A program made the position numbers and the translations under genes. Positions 54,316 to 62,973 of a DNA stretch of 64,000 bases are shown here, one piece after another (position 1 is the first letter of the stretch; the number at the start of each line of letters is the position of its first letter). Under the pieces are notes generated by a model. It worked only from the letters and a program-made list of their open reading frames with translations. It was not told the DNA's origin and ran no database searches. The DNA is from Labrys sp. KNU-23 (lineage in GTDB: Bacteria > Pseudomonadota > Alphaproteobacteria > Rhizobiales > Labraceae), in assembly GCF_008330945.1 (NCBI RefSeq), contig NZ_CP043488.1, positions 1,896,501-1,960,500 on the forward strand, read 5' to 3'.

Positions 54316-55418
54316 CACGCGACCTCGCTGACGTGATAGCTGGATCGGGCAAGCCATTCGGGATCGATTTCCACACCCCAGCCCGGTTCGTTCGAAACCG
54401 TGACCATGCCGTCCTCGACCGTATAGGGCGATTTGACGAAGAGGCCTTCCTGCCAGGGATAATAGTCCGGCCCTTCGATCGAAAACTCCAGATATTTGCC
54501 CGCCCCCTCGATAGCGCGCAGCAAATGCATGGTGAACAGCGTCACCAGCCCGAGATTGGCGCTATGGGGCGTCACCGGCAATCCTGCGGCTCTCGCCATG
54601 GCGCAGACGCGCAAGGTGCGGCTGATGCCACCGAGATAGAGGATGTCGGGCTGGACGACATCGACGGCCCGCATCTCGATCATGTGGCGCCAGGTCGGGA
54701 TCTCGCAATCCTGCTCGCCGCCGGTCACGGCGATGTCGAGCGCGTCGGTGACTTCCTTGGTCTGCTCGAGCTCCCAATAGAGGCAGGGTTCCTCGAAATG
54801 CTCGATGCCGTTGTCCTTGAGCAGGGACCCGACCTCGATCGCCCGCTTGGGCGAGAAGCCGCTATTGGCGTCGACCAGCAGGGACACCTTGTCGCCGAGC
54901 GCCTTGCGGATGGTCGGAACGATCTCCTCGGTGCGTCCCGGCCATTCGTCGACGTCATGGCCATATTCGGCGGCAATGCGGAACTTGAAGGCGTCGAAAC
55001 CGAATTGATCCCGCAGGCGCTTGAAACGTTCGGCTTCCGCGGCTGGGGTGATGTCGCGTTTCATCGAGGAGGCATAGGCACGCAGCTTCCCCGGTGTCCC
55101 GCCGAGCAGGCTGGCGACGGGCAATCCCGCCACCTTTCCGCGCAGGTCCCAGATCGCGGTGTCCAGGCCTCCAAGCGCCCGCTTCATGTAGGACCCGGGA
55201 AATTTGTGCTCGCGCTCGATCACCCTGTCGGTCAGCGCATCAATATCGTCGAAGTCGACGCCGAGCACATAGGGGGCGACCTGCCGGTGCAGGACGGTCG
55301 AGGTGATGTCGGAATGATAGGTCGAAACCTGGCCGAGCCCCTGGGTTCCGTCCTCGGCCGTGATGCGGACGAAGCCGACATATTGGGTGGAGAATGTCTC
55401 GATGCGTTTGATCTTCAA
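54315..55418 (-). CDS. enolase-superfamily enzyme (mandelate racemase/muconate lactonizing group)
   Basis: About 367 residues. The capping domain (IETFSTQYVGFVRI) precedes the barrel. Metal ligands are seen in LVDANSGF, FEEPCLYW and TGGEQDCE, and the His of the His-Asp dyad in VTPHSANLGL. The usual KxK is FKFRI, keeping only the first Lys. These features suit a sugar-acid dehydratase or racemase. TTG 55418 (LKIKRIETF) fits the family start; a longer reading to 55469 has little support. Substrate unknown. Confidence 0.82.
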   Translation of the reverse strand: MKIKRIETFSTQYVGFVRITAEDGTQGLGQVSTYHSDITSTVLHRQVAPYVLGVDFDDIDALTDRVIEREHKFPGSYMKRALGGLDTAIWDLRGKVAGLPVASLLGGTPGKLRAYASSMKRDITPAAEAERFKRLRDQFGFDAFKFRIAAEYGHDVDEWPGRTEEIVPTIRKALGDKVSLLVDANSGFSPKRAIEVGSLLKDNGIEHFEEPCLYWELEQTKEVTDALDIAVTGGEQDCEIPTWRHMIEMRAVDVVQPDILYLGGISRTLRVCAMARAAGLPVTPHSANLGLVTLFTMHLLRAIEGAGKYLEFSIEGPDYYPWQEGLFVKSPYTVEDGMVTVSNEPGWGVEIDPEWLARSSYHVSEVA

Positions 55419-55484
55419 GTCCGCTTTTCCCGAAAATACCAGCCAATGCGATCGAGACTGACCTATCAAACCGGTCCGTGGGTC

Positions 55485-55501
55485 ATAAGGTCCACTTTCG
55501 A
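55485..55501 (-). promoter_or_regulatory. 17-bp motif upstream of the enolase-ALDH operon
   Basis: Plus-strand ATAAGGTCCACTTTCGA, 67 bases before the enolase-family start; a further GGTCC lies at 55473-55477, 16 bases away. It has one mismatch to 52698-52714. On the minus strand it reads as a GTGGACC direct-repeat-like site, similar in style to MocR-family operators. Confidence 0.55.
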
Positions 55502-55566
55502 AAAACCTGAAAGCCGGTTATGGCGGATCGGCGAACCCAATGTTCACGGGGGCCGAAGCCAAAACG

Positions 55567-55706
55567 CTAGAGCCTGTGCCATGACGTGTTGCGATTGGAC
55601 GCAATCACCTCGAATCGCAGAGACGCTCTGGCCAGTCCTCTAGATTGGCCTGGAAACAAAGGGTTAGAGCAAATAAGCGTTCACGCTTGAACGCGTTTTG
55701 CTCTAG
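55567..55706 (+). repeat. two-hairpin intergenic repeat, copy H (forward, extended)
   Basis: CTAGAGCCTGTGCCATGACG and the TTGCGATTG/CGAATCGCAGAGACGC arm, then an extra hairpin GGCCAGTC/GATTGGCC (about 55630-55649), the core GAAACAAAGGGTTAGAGCAA, and GCGTTCACGCTTGAACGCG with edge TTTTGCTCTAG. Like copy C it carries a third hairpin. Confidence 0.85.
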
Positions 55707-55789
55707 GAAGCCGTCAGAAAAGGCACGCATGGCTGCCGGCATTGTCGCCGTGCCGCGGCCTCGCGCTCCAACCGTCGGGAACATGATCC

Positions 55790-57283
55790 ATGGTCAAGAG
55801 GTCCTCGGGCGAATTGCTGTTTTCGATCGCCGTCGACCGTTCCCTGGACAAATCCATCACCACCCAGATCTATCATGCGATACGCCAGTTGATTGCGGCG
55901 AGCCATCTGCCCGCCGGCAAGCGGCTGCCGTCGAGCCGCACGCTGGCAAGGGAACTGGGGATCTCGCGCACCACCGCGATGACGGTATTCGAACGCCTGA
56001 CCGCGGAGGGGCTGATCGTTTCGCGAACCGGCTCGGGTTCCTATGTCTCGGAACTTGCCGAAACCAGGAAGCCCGAACAGGCCCTGGTAGTCCACTCTCC
56101 CGGCCCCGTCTCCGCCAAACTCGCCGACATCATTGCCGATGCCTCGCCACGCTTCTTCCAGAGGCTGTCCCATCCGCACCACGTGCGCGCCTTCGTGACC
56201 GGCCTGCCGGACTATGCGGCGTTCCCGATGGCGGTCTGGGCCCGCCTGACCGCCAAGCATTGGCGCGAACCCCGCGAGGAGGTGATGGGTTATTCCGACG
56301 CCAACGGCCATCCGCGCCTGCGCCTGGCGATTGCCGAGCACCTTCGCGCCAATCGCGGCCTTTCCTGTGACGTCGACCAGATCTTCATCGTCAACGGCGC
56401 CCAGCAGGCCTTCGACCTGGTCGGCCGTGTCCTGCTCAATCCCGGTGACAGTGTCTGGTTCGAGAATCCCGGTGCCATCGGCGCCCGCAACAGCCTGGTC
56501 GCCTGCGGCGCCTCGATCGTGCCCGTTCCCGTGGACCAGGAAGGGCTCTCCGTGGAGGCAGGACTCGAACTGGCCCCCGACTTCCGCCTTGCCTTCGTCA
56601 CCCCGTCGCACCAGCATCCCACGGGGGCGGAAATGAGCCTGGCCCGGCGAGCGCAACTGCTGGCGGCAGCCAACCAGAACAATGCCTGGATCATCGAGGA
56701 CGATTATGATGGGGAGTTTCGCTATGATGGCCGCCCGCTGCCCACCCTGAAAAGCGGCGATACCGGCGAACGCGTCATCTATGTCGGGACGTTTTCCAAG
56801 ACGATGTTTCCGGCATTGCGTCTGGGCTTCTACATCGTGCCCAGACCGTTGGTGCCGATCTTCCAGCGCATCAGCGGCGCGTTCCTGCAGGGCGTGCCCT
56901 CCAGTATCCAGGCCGTTCTGGCCGCCTTCATCGACGAAGGGCATTTTGCCACCCATTTGCGCCGCATGCGGGAGATCTATGCCGGTCGCCATGCCGTCTT
57001 CCACGAGGCGGCCGAAAGATATCTCGCAGGGTTGCTGCACACGAACCGCTCGGTTGCCGGATTTCACGCGGTCGGTCGCTTTGCGGCCCCGTTCATGAAT
57101 GACGAGACCGTCGCGGCGGACGCAGACGCAGCCGGTCTCCAGGTCTCCCCCGTCAGCCGGTTCTGTCTCGATCAAGCGCAGGTCCATCGCGGACTGGTAC
57201 TCGGCGTGAGCGCCATCGACGAGCGCACCATACGCAAGGGCGTGGAGACGCTGGCCAGCGTCCTGGAAAAGCAGCGTGCCTGA
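55790..57283 (+). CDS. MocR-family regulator (GntR helix-turn-helix fused to aminotransferase fold)
   Basis: A 497-residue fusion. The GntR-type winged helix is at residues about 15-80 (QIYHAIRQLIAASHLPAGKRLPSSRTLARELGISRTT). A fold-type I aminotransferase domain follows with the PLP Asp region IIEDDYDGEFRYDGRP and the PLP Lys in GTFSKTMFPALRLGF. MocR proteins sense amino-acid or amine ligands through PLP. It is divergent from the enolase-ALDH operon, so it likely regulates that operon and perhaps the ABC operon. Confidence 0.9.
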   Translation: MVKRSSGELLFSIAVDRSLDKSITTQIYHAIRQLIAASHLPAGKRLPSSRTLARELGISRTTAMTVFERLTAEGLIVSRTGSGSYVSELAETRKPEQALVVHSPGPVSAKLADIIADASPRFFQRLSHPHHVRAFVTGLPDYAAFPMAVWARLTAKHWREPREEVMGYSDANGHPRLRLAIAEHLRANRGLSCDVDQIFIVNGAQQAFDLVGRVLLNPGDSVWFENPGAIGARNSLVACGASIVPVPVDQEGLSVEAGLELAPDFRLAFVTPSHQHPTGAEMSLARRAQLLAAANQNNAWIIEDDYDGEFRYDGRPLPTLKSGDTGERVIYVGTFSKTMFPALRLGFYIVPRPLVPIFQRISGAFLQGVPSSIQAVLAAFIDEGHFATHLRRMREIYAGRHAVFHEAAERYLAGLLHTNRSVAGFHAVGRFAAPFMNDETVAADADAAGLQVSPVSRFCLDQAQVHRGLVLGVSAIDERTIRKGVETLASVLEKQRA

Positions 57284-57309
57284 GCCTTTCCCAATTCCGG
57301 GAAGATGCC

Positions 57310-58926
57310 TTAGCCATTGTCCCGGAGGATCATCCCCGCTGCCTTTTCCGCCACCATCATGGTCGGCGCATTGATATTGCCCGAGGTGACATTCGGGAAA
57401 ATGGACGCATCGACCACGCGCAGCCCCTGCAACCCATGCACGCGCAAGCGATCGTCCACGACATTGGTTCCGTTGTCCGGCCCCATGCGGCAGGTGCAGG
57501 AGGCGTGAAAGACGCTGCCCGAGCGGGCACGAATATCCGCGACCAGATCAGCCTCGCTCAGGACGTTCGGGCCAGGCTTCATCTCATTGAGGATGACGGC
57601 GCGCATGGCCGGCTGCTCGGCAATCGTCCGGATGAGGCGAACGCCTGCCAGCATCTCCTCGACATCGCCGGCCGTCGATAGATAGTTCGGCTCGATGACA
57701 GGCGCAGCCTTCGGGTCGGGTGAGCCGATGGCAATCGACCCCCGGCTCTCGGGCCTGCAGGGCTGGATGCCGATGAAGAAGCCGGGAAACGGGTCAGGCA
57801 GGGTCAATCGCCGCACGCCCGGCGTCGGCTTGCTGTAGCTGACCGGCGAAAAATAGAGTTGCATGTCCACCCGCCTGGCATCGGGCCGGGATTTGACGAA
57901 GCCACCGGCCTGGTTGACGCTGAGCGACAAGGGCCCGTCACGGAACAGAAGGTAGCGCGCTCCGAGCATTGCCCTGCCCCACCACGGGCGCAGCAGGGAA
58001 TTGAGGGTCGGCCGACGCGAGCGATAGAGATAGTCGATGCCGAGGTGATCCTGCAGGTTCTGGCCGACTGCGGCGATGTCCTTCACGACGGCCTTGCCGA
58101 ATTTCCTGAGCAGGGCACCAGGGCCAACCCCCGAATGCTGCAGCAGGAGGGGCGAGTGCACGGCACCGGCCGACAGGATGACCTCGCGCCGGGCCCGGGC
58201 GACATGCCTTTGTCCGGCGCTCTCATATTCAACCCCGCTCGCCCGCAGGCCGTCGAACAGGATGCGGGTGGCAAAGGCGCCGGTGACGATCTCCAGATTG
58301 GAGCGCCTGGCAACCGGATGCAGGAACGCCGTTGCGGATGAAGCCCGAAAGCCCTTCCTGGTGGTGATCTGGTAGACCGAGACTCCCTCCTGGTTCAGGC
58401 CGTTATAGTCCGGTGTCCGGGCAAAGCCGGCCTGCTCCGCGGCCTGGAGCCAATCCTGGCAAAGCGGGTGCACGGATGGCGCCATGTCCGTGACGTCAAG
58501 TTCGCCCGATCCGCCACGCCAGGCATCGCCGCCCCGTCCGAAGGTCTCGATCGATTTGAAATGGGGCAGGACGTCGTCCCAGCCCCATCCGGGATTACCG
58601 GCGCTCTGCCAATCCTCGAAGTCGTTGCGCTGGCCGCGGACATAGACCATCGCGTTGATGGAAGACGAGCCGCCCAGAACCTTTCCGCGCGGCCAATAGC
58701 TCGTGCGGCCCGCCAGGGCTTCCTGCGGCCCGGTCTCGAACTTCCAGTTCACCTTCGGATTGTAGAAGCTGTGGCCGTAGCCGATCGGCATGCGGATCAT
58801 GAAGCGATGGTCGCTTCCGCCAGCCTCCAGGAGCAACACGCGGAATTTACCCGAGGCGGTCAGGCGATTGGCGAGCAGGCATCCCGCAGACCCCGCCCCG
58901 ACAACAATGAAATCGAAATCCGCCAC
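57310..58926 (-). CDS. GMC-family FAD alcohol/choline dehydrogenase-like oxidoreductase
   Basis: A 538-residue flavoprotein. The FAD motif is FIVVGAGSAGCLLANRL, GMC signature 1 is RGKVLGGSSSINAMVYVRG, and a C-terminal active-site region follows (VFHASCTCRMG). It oxidises a primary alcohol to an aldehyde. The GTG start at 58926 has GGAG at 58934-58937, touching the edge of repeat copy I. It converges with the MocR gene with a 26-base gap, so it could supply aldehyde for the ALDH (inference). Confidence 0.9.
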   Translation of the reverse strand: MADFDFIVVGAGSAGCLLANRLTASGKFRVLLLEAGGSDHRFMIRMPIGYGHSFYNPKVNWKFETGPQEALAGRTSYWPRGKVLGGSSSINAMVYVRGQRNDFEDWQSAGNPGWGWDDVLPHFKSIETFGRGGDAWRGGSGELDVTDMAPSVHPLCQDWLQAAEQAGFARTPDYNGLNQEGVSVYQITTRKGFRASSATAFLHPVARRSNLEIVTGAFATRILFDGLRASGVEYESAGQRHVARARREVILSAGAVHSPLLLQHSGVGPGALLRKFGKAVVKDIAAVGQNLQDHLGIDYLYRSRRPTLNSLLRPWWGRAMLGARYLLFRDGPLSLSVNQAGGFVKSRPDARRVDMQLYFSPVSYSKPTPGVRRLTLPDPFPGFFIGIQPCRPESRGSIAIGSPDPKAAPVIEPNYLSTAGDVEEMLAGVRLIRTIAEQPAMRAVILNEMKPGPNVLSEADLVADIRARSGSVFHASCTCRMGPDNGTNVVDDRLRVHGLQGLRVVDASIFPNVTSGNINAPTMMVAEKAAGMILRDNG

Positions 58927-58936
58927 GCACCGTCTC

Positions 58937-59035
58937 CTAGAGCGTTTTGCGATTAGACGGAATCACCCAGAATCGCAAAGACGCGCCGAAACAAAGAGTT
59001 AGAGCAACAAGCGTTCAGCCGTGAACGCGCTTTGC
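58937..59035 (+). repeat. two-hairpin intergenic repeat, copy I (forward, near-consensus)
   Basis: CTAGAGCGTTTTGCGATTAG with AGAATCGCAAAGACGC, core GAAACAAAGAGTTAGAGCAA, then GCGTTCAGCCGTGAACGCG and TTTGCCC. It lies directly against the ribosome-binding site of the GMC gene. The following 59036-59361 stretch shows no convincing gene. Confidence 0.9.
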
Positions 59036-59361
59036 CCACAACCTCACGAGCGAGTCTTTACATGGCGTCACCGGGCTGGACAGGAGCCATTGCCACAATA
59101 GGGTAGGGCCATTGCTGCGGCGGCACGTGGAAAAGCGATAGCGGGCTGAGCGATGCCCCTTCGCGGAGGCGCTGGACCAGCCTCGTCCGGATGCCTGCGC
59201 CATCTGGGGGGCTTCCCCGCGGGCTTTACAATGAGCTGCGAGGGATGTCTCGATCAGCCATTCTCGATGTGCTGGACAGCCCGCGCTTCAACGGCACATC
59301 TGAAGTTGAGAACAGCGAACAACGGCTCCTCGAAGCCGTGATAGCCCTGAATCAAAACACC

Positions 59362-59496
59362 TCAGCGGCGCTGAAGCTCGCGGCGTTCGCGCAGGCATTC
59401 GATCCATTCCGGTCCCATGACAAAGCGAACGATGCCCGCCCCCGCCACGAGCCCGGCAAGGGGTAGAACCAGAAAGGGCCAAAGTTCGATGGTCAT
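59362..59496 (-). CDS. 44-residue single-span membrane protein
   Basis: The start at ATG 59496 has GAGGAG 8-13 bases upstream. The product begins MTIELWPFLVLPLAGLVAGA, one hydrophobic span, then a charged cytoplasmic-type tail (GPEWIECLRERRELQRR). No family recognised. It lies 126 bases behind the response-regulator gene on the same strand and may be its co-transcribed partner. Confidence 0.55.
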   Translation of the reverse strand: MTIELWPFLVLPLAGLVAGAGIVRFVMGPEWIECLRERRELQRR

Positions 59497-59622
59497 CGCG
59501 TCGCTCTCCTCACAAGGGCGGCCTTCTGCCCTGCCGGCATGACAGGCCGATGACGCGAGGCCTTGCGATCGCAGTCGAGCATGCGGAACTGGCGCGCCGG
59601 CCAACTAGGGCCCGCCCTCGCG

Positions 59623-60315
59623 TCAGGAACTGGCCTGCGGCCCTCGACTCTTCTCGGTGGCGTAGAGCGCGACCGCCATGGCGCGATTGCGCACCTCAAG
59701 CTTGTCATAGAGATTTTTGAGGTGATATTTGACCGTGTTTTCCGAGATTCCCGTGCGCGCGGCGATCTGCAGATTGGTCCAGCCATCCGCCAGCACGGCA
59801 AGCAGTTCGCGTTCGCGGGTCGTCAGGCGCGAGAGTGGCGTGTCATTGATTTTCGACACGTCCAGATACGGGATGCAGATCCGGCCATGGGCGACCGCCA
59901 CCAGCGTGTCGAACAGGATGGCGGGATCGTCGAACTGGTAGCAATAGCCTTGCACGCCCAGGCGTACGCATTGCTTGAGAATGGCAATATCGTGGTCGTT
60001 CGAGAAGATGATGACGCGCGCATGCAAGCCGCGCTGACGCAGTTCTTCCAGCACCTCGGCGCCGTTCATGTCGGAGAGCTTCCAGCCAAGAACGGCGACG
60101 TCGAATTCTGGTTTCACCGCAGCCGCCAGAAAGGCTTCGCCGGACTGCATGCTGCCGACCAGCTCGAAGCGAGCATCATTCTTGATCATGTCGCCGAGGG
60201 CGGCCACCACCAGCGGGTTGCGCTCGGCGATCAGCACCCTGAACAGGCCTTCGGGAGCTCCCCGCATCCTATCGACCTCGATGCCCTGACGCTGGCGTTT
60301 CCCCTCGGCGTTCAT
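59623..60315 (-). CDS. NarL/FixJ-type regulator with degenerate receiver domain
   Basis: A 230-residue protein. The receiver-like domain (FRVLIAERNPLVV to about residue 140) lacks key residues: the phosphoacceptor Asp is Gly77 (DVAVLGWKLSDMNG), one acidic residue is Arg32, and the usual Lys of the GYLLK motif is Gln127 (GYCYQ). The C-terminal LuxR helix-turn-helix is intact (LTTRERELLAVLADGWTNLQIA; NTVKYHLKNLYDKLEV). It probably acts without phosphorylation. No sensor kinase is adjacent. Confidence 0.88.
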   Translation of the reverse strand: MNAEGKRQRQGIEVDRMRGAPEGLFRVLIAERNPLVVAALGDMIKNDARFELVGSMQSGEAFLAAAVKPEFDVAVLGWKLSDMNGAEVLEELRQRGLHARVIIFSNDHDIAILKQCVRLGVQGYCYQFDDPAILFDTLVAVAHGRICIPYLDVSKINDTPLSRLTTRERELLAVLADGWTNLQIAARTGISENTVKYHLKNLYDKLEVRNRAMAVALYATEKSRGPQASS

Positions 60316-60509
60316 ATGCCCCCTGATTTGCGGCGCGCGCCACCTCTGATCCGACGTCTTCTGTTTTGGGCCTTCTCTGTTTCGGCGCGTTTCAAACCGC
60401 GACGACGATCCAGTTCCTGCCTTATCTTGTATTCATACCGTGAAACATTTTTTCATTCCAGTACGTTCTTTAATTTCCCGGTGCCCCAATTGCATCATTC
60501 CCGTATCGG

Positions 60510-60559
60510 TTGTCCGCAGTGAACCAATCTTTGTCCGCAAATCGCAACATAGTTTGTCC
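60510..60559. promoter_or_regulatory. three phased direct repeats upstream of the regulator gene
   Basis: TTGTCCGCA at 60510-60518 and 60531-60539, and TTGTCC at 60554-60559. The starts are 21 and 23 bases apart, about two helical turns. They lie 195-245 bases before the regulator's start. The rest of the 60316-60842 gap has no convincing gene. Confidence 0.45.
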
Positions 60560-60842
60560 TTAGGCAACAAAACTCCGCTTCGATCGACAGAGCCACCGGC
60601 GCATCCCCTGCAGGCACGAAGTGCGGAGGCCAGTGAGCCGAGGTCAGCCGTAAGTGACCAAGGGCGTGCCACGAACATCCGAAGCCCCGAGAGTGCCAGG
60701 AACTGGAAATCGGCCCCCTCGGCCTCGACTGCATGCTACCACCGCTTGGCCAGCACGAAAAATCCCGGTCCGCGAGAACCGGGAATGGCGCAGTAGATGT
60801 CATGGCCACATCGGCTTTGCCGAAAGCTGGCGTCCACTTTTC

Positions 60843-60892
60843 GACGTGTCTTTGCGGTTCCTGGCGATCCTGCCCAATCGCAGAACGCTTTA
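60843..60892 (-). repeat. intergenic repeat, copy J (reverse, single hairpin)
   Basis: Only the GTCTTTGCGGTT/AATCGCAGAACGCTTTA hairpin is present. Its edge (TTA on this strand) is the TAA stop codon of the following 2-hydroxyacid dehydrogenase. Confidence 0.75.
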
Positions 60893-61858
60893 TGCAACCT
60901 TGTCGGGTACCGTTCGTCCCTCGAAGAAGGCGGTGAGGTTGTCGACCGCCCGCATGCCCATCGCCACCCGGGTTTCTTCCGTGGCGCTGCCGAGATGCGG
61001 CAACAGGACCACATTCTCGAAGCGGAGCAGCGCGGCAGGCACCGCCGGCTCCCCGTCATAGACATCGAGGCCCGCCCCTGCGATCGCTCCAGTCTCGAGC
61101 GCGGCGATCAGCGCCTCCTGGTCGACCACGTCGCCACGCGCGGTGTTGATCAGGAAAGCGCCCGGTTTCATCGCCCGTAGCCGGGCCGCATTGATCAGGT
61201 GCCGGTTCTCCGCACCGCCAGGACAATGCAGGGAGACGAAATCCGCCTCGGCCAGCACCTCCTCCACGCTTGCGAGTTGCCGCGCGCCCATGGCACCGAC
61301 GGCCTCGTCGTCGACTTTCGAGCGGTTGTAGAAGATGACCTTCATGTCGAAGCCGAAATGGGCCCGCCTGGCCGTCGCCTTGCCGATCCGGCCCATGCCG
61401 ATGATGCCGATGGTCTTGCCGCTTACCTTGGCACCGATCATGTGGGTGGGGCACCAGCCCGTCCACTCGCCGGCGCGCAATTGCCGCTCCCCCTCCCCTG
61501 CCCGGCGCGCCACGGCGAGCAGCAGGCCAAGGGCGATATCGGCGGTGCAGTCGGTGAGCACGCCCGGCGTATTGGTCACCGTCATGCCGCGGGCGCGGGC
61601 CGCGTCGATGTCGATATGGCTGAAGCCGACGCCGAAATTGGCCAGGAGCCTGGTGCGCACGTCCGCCTCGGGAAAGACCGAGGCGGGCAGCTTGTCGCTG
61701 ACCGTCGGCAGCACGGCATCGAACTGCCGAAGCGCATCGCTGAGTTGCGATGGGCTCAGCGGGGTGTCGTCCTGATTGAACGTCGTGTCAAACCTGTCAG
61801 CCAGGACCCGTTCAACCGAAGCGGGCCAACGCCGTGTCACGAGTACCCGAGGTTTCAT
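60890..61858 (-). CDS. D-2-hydroxyacid dehydrogenase (glyoxylate/hydroxypyruvate reductase-like)
   Basis: A 322-residue enzyme of the GyaR/GRHPR group. The cofactor motif is IGIIGMGRIGKATARR, and the catalytic Arg, Glu and His are in NTARGDVVDQ, YDGEPAVP and LLPHLGSAT. It likely reduces glyoxylate or hydroxypyruvate. The malate-CoA ligase genes lie 205 bases upstream; together they fit serine-cycle or glyoxylate chemistry (inference). The TAA stop is in repeat copy J. Confidence 0.87.
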   Translation of the reverse strand: MKPRVLVTRRWPASVERVLADRFDTTFNQDDTPLSPSQLSDALRQFDAVLPTVSDKLPASVFPEADVRTRLLANFGVGFSHIDIDAARARGMTVTNTPGVLTDCTADIALGLLLAVARRAGEGERQLRAGEWTGWCPTHMIGAKVSGKTIGIIGMGRIGKATARRAHFGFDMKVIFYNRSKVDDEAVGAMGARQLASVEEVLAEADFVSLHCPGGAENRHLINAARLRAMKPGAFLINTARGDVVDQEALIAALETGAIAGAGLDVYDGEPAVPAALLRFENVVLLPHLGSATEETRVAMGMRAVDNLTAFFEGRTVPDKVA

Positions 61859-62063
61859 CACACTTCCCCACCATCATATCTGCAGATAGGCCAGGACGGG
61901 CGGCACGGCGCAATTCAAGAGCCGGCAAATTAATACTCAAAGGCCAAGAAGTGCCCCGCTGCCGCCCGCCAGGGCAGCCTCGAAGCTGCCCGCAATCGCA
62001 ACAAGAAGGCGCCGGAGGCGAGCCGTCGCCGCACTGGCGACGGCTGTACCCCCAAAGCCCTGT

Positions 62064-62960
62064 TCAGGCCGCTTTCCGGCTTTCCAGCACGCTCGCCACC
62101 GTCGGTCCGAATTCGGCCGGCGTCGGCACGATCGCGACACCGGCTTCGCGCAGGATCTCGACCTTTTCCTGGGCCGACTCGCCGAAGGCGGAGATGATGG
62201 CACCGGCATGGCCCATGCGCTTGCCCTTGGGGGCCGAGAGGCCGGCGATATAGGCGATCAGCGGCTTGCGCATGTGATGCTTGGCCCATTCGGCGGCCTC
62301 CGCTTCCTGCGGCCCGCCGATCTCGCCGATCATCACCACGGCATCGGTATCTGGATCTTCCTCGAACAGTTTGAGGATGTCCTTGAAGGACGAGCCGTTG
62401 ATGGGGTCGCCGCCGATACCGACGCTGGTGGAGACGCCGATGCCCAGCGCCTTCATCTGCGAGGCCGCCTCGTAGCCGAGCGTGCCCGAGCGGCCGACGA
62501 TGCCGACCCGGCCCGGCAGGTAGATGTTGCCGGGCATGATGCCCATCAGCGCCTGGCCGGGGGTGATGATACCAGCGCAGTTGGGGCCGACCAGGCGCAT
62601 GCGGTCTTCATAGCGGAAGCGGCGCATATAGCGCTTCACCCGCATCATGTCCTGGGAGGGAATGCCGTCGGTGATGCAGACGCAGAACTTCAGGCCGGCA
62701 TCGGCGGCTTCCATGATGGAGTCGGCCGCGAAGGGCGGCGGCACGAACACGATCGAGGCCTCGGCGCCCGTCTCCCGCACGGCGCCCTTCACCGTGTTGA
62801 AGACCGGAATGCCATGATGGTCCTGGCCGCCCTTGCCGGGGGTGACGCCGCCGACGACGTTGGTGCCGTAGCGCTTCATGTCCTGGGCATGGAAGGAACC
62901 GATCTTGCCGGTCAGGCCCTGGACGATGACACGCGTCTTGCGGTTCAAGAGAACTGCCAT
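62064..62960 (-). CDS. mtkB: malate-CoA ligase (malate thiokinase) subunit alpha
   Basis: A 298-residue CoA-binding subunit related to succinyl-CoA synthetase alpha. MtkB-like wording is [46 protein letters not shown], and the phospho-His region [12 protein letters not shown]. It makes malyl-CoA, the serine-cycle step before malyl-CoA lyase. ATG 62960 has GGGGGAAGCG upstream. It is 13 bases behind mtkA. Succinyl-CoA ligase is less likely given the close MtkB wording. Confidence 0.85.
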   Translation of the reverse strand: MAVLLNRKTRVIVQGLTGKIGSFHAQDMKRYGTNVVGGVTPGKGGQDHHGIPVFNTVKGAVRETGAEASIVFVPPPFAADSIMEAADAGLKFCVCITDGIPSQDMMRVKRYMRRFRYEDRMRLVGPNCAGIITPGQALMGIMPGNIYLPGRVGIVGRSGTLGYEAASQMKALGIGVSTSVGIGGDPINGSSFKDILKLFEEDPDTDAVVMIGEIGGPQEAEAAEWAKHHMRKPLIAYIAGLSAPKGKRMGHAGAIISAFGESAQEKVEILREAGVAIVPTPAEFGPTVASVLESRKAA

Positions 62961-62973
62961 TTCGCTTCCCCCC

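Noticed and set aside
59191-59466. 91-codon plus-strand frame near the small membrane protein gene
   Set aside because: It overlaps the microprotein on the other strand, which has a better ribosome-binding site and a clear membrane span.
60440-60796. 118-codon plus-strand frame in the gap before the response regulator
   Set aside because: Ser/Pro/Arg-rich product without domain; it runs over the phased direct repeats, so the region looks regulatory.
10081-60892. CRISPR array or insertion-sequence ends for the repeated elements
   Set aside because: Copies are isolated, kilobases apart, without regular spacers, transposase genes or target duplications visible by eye.
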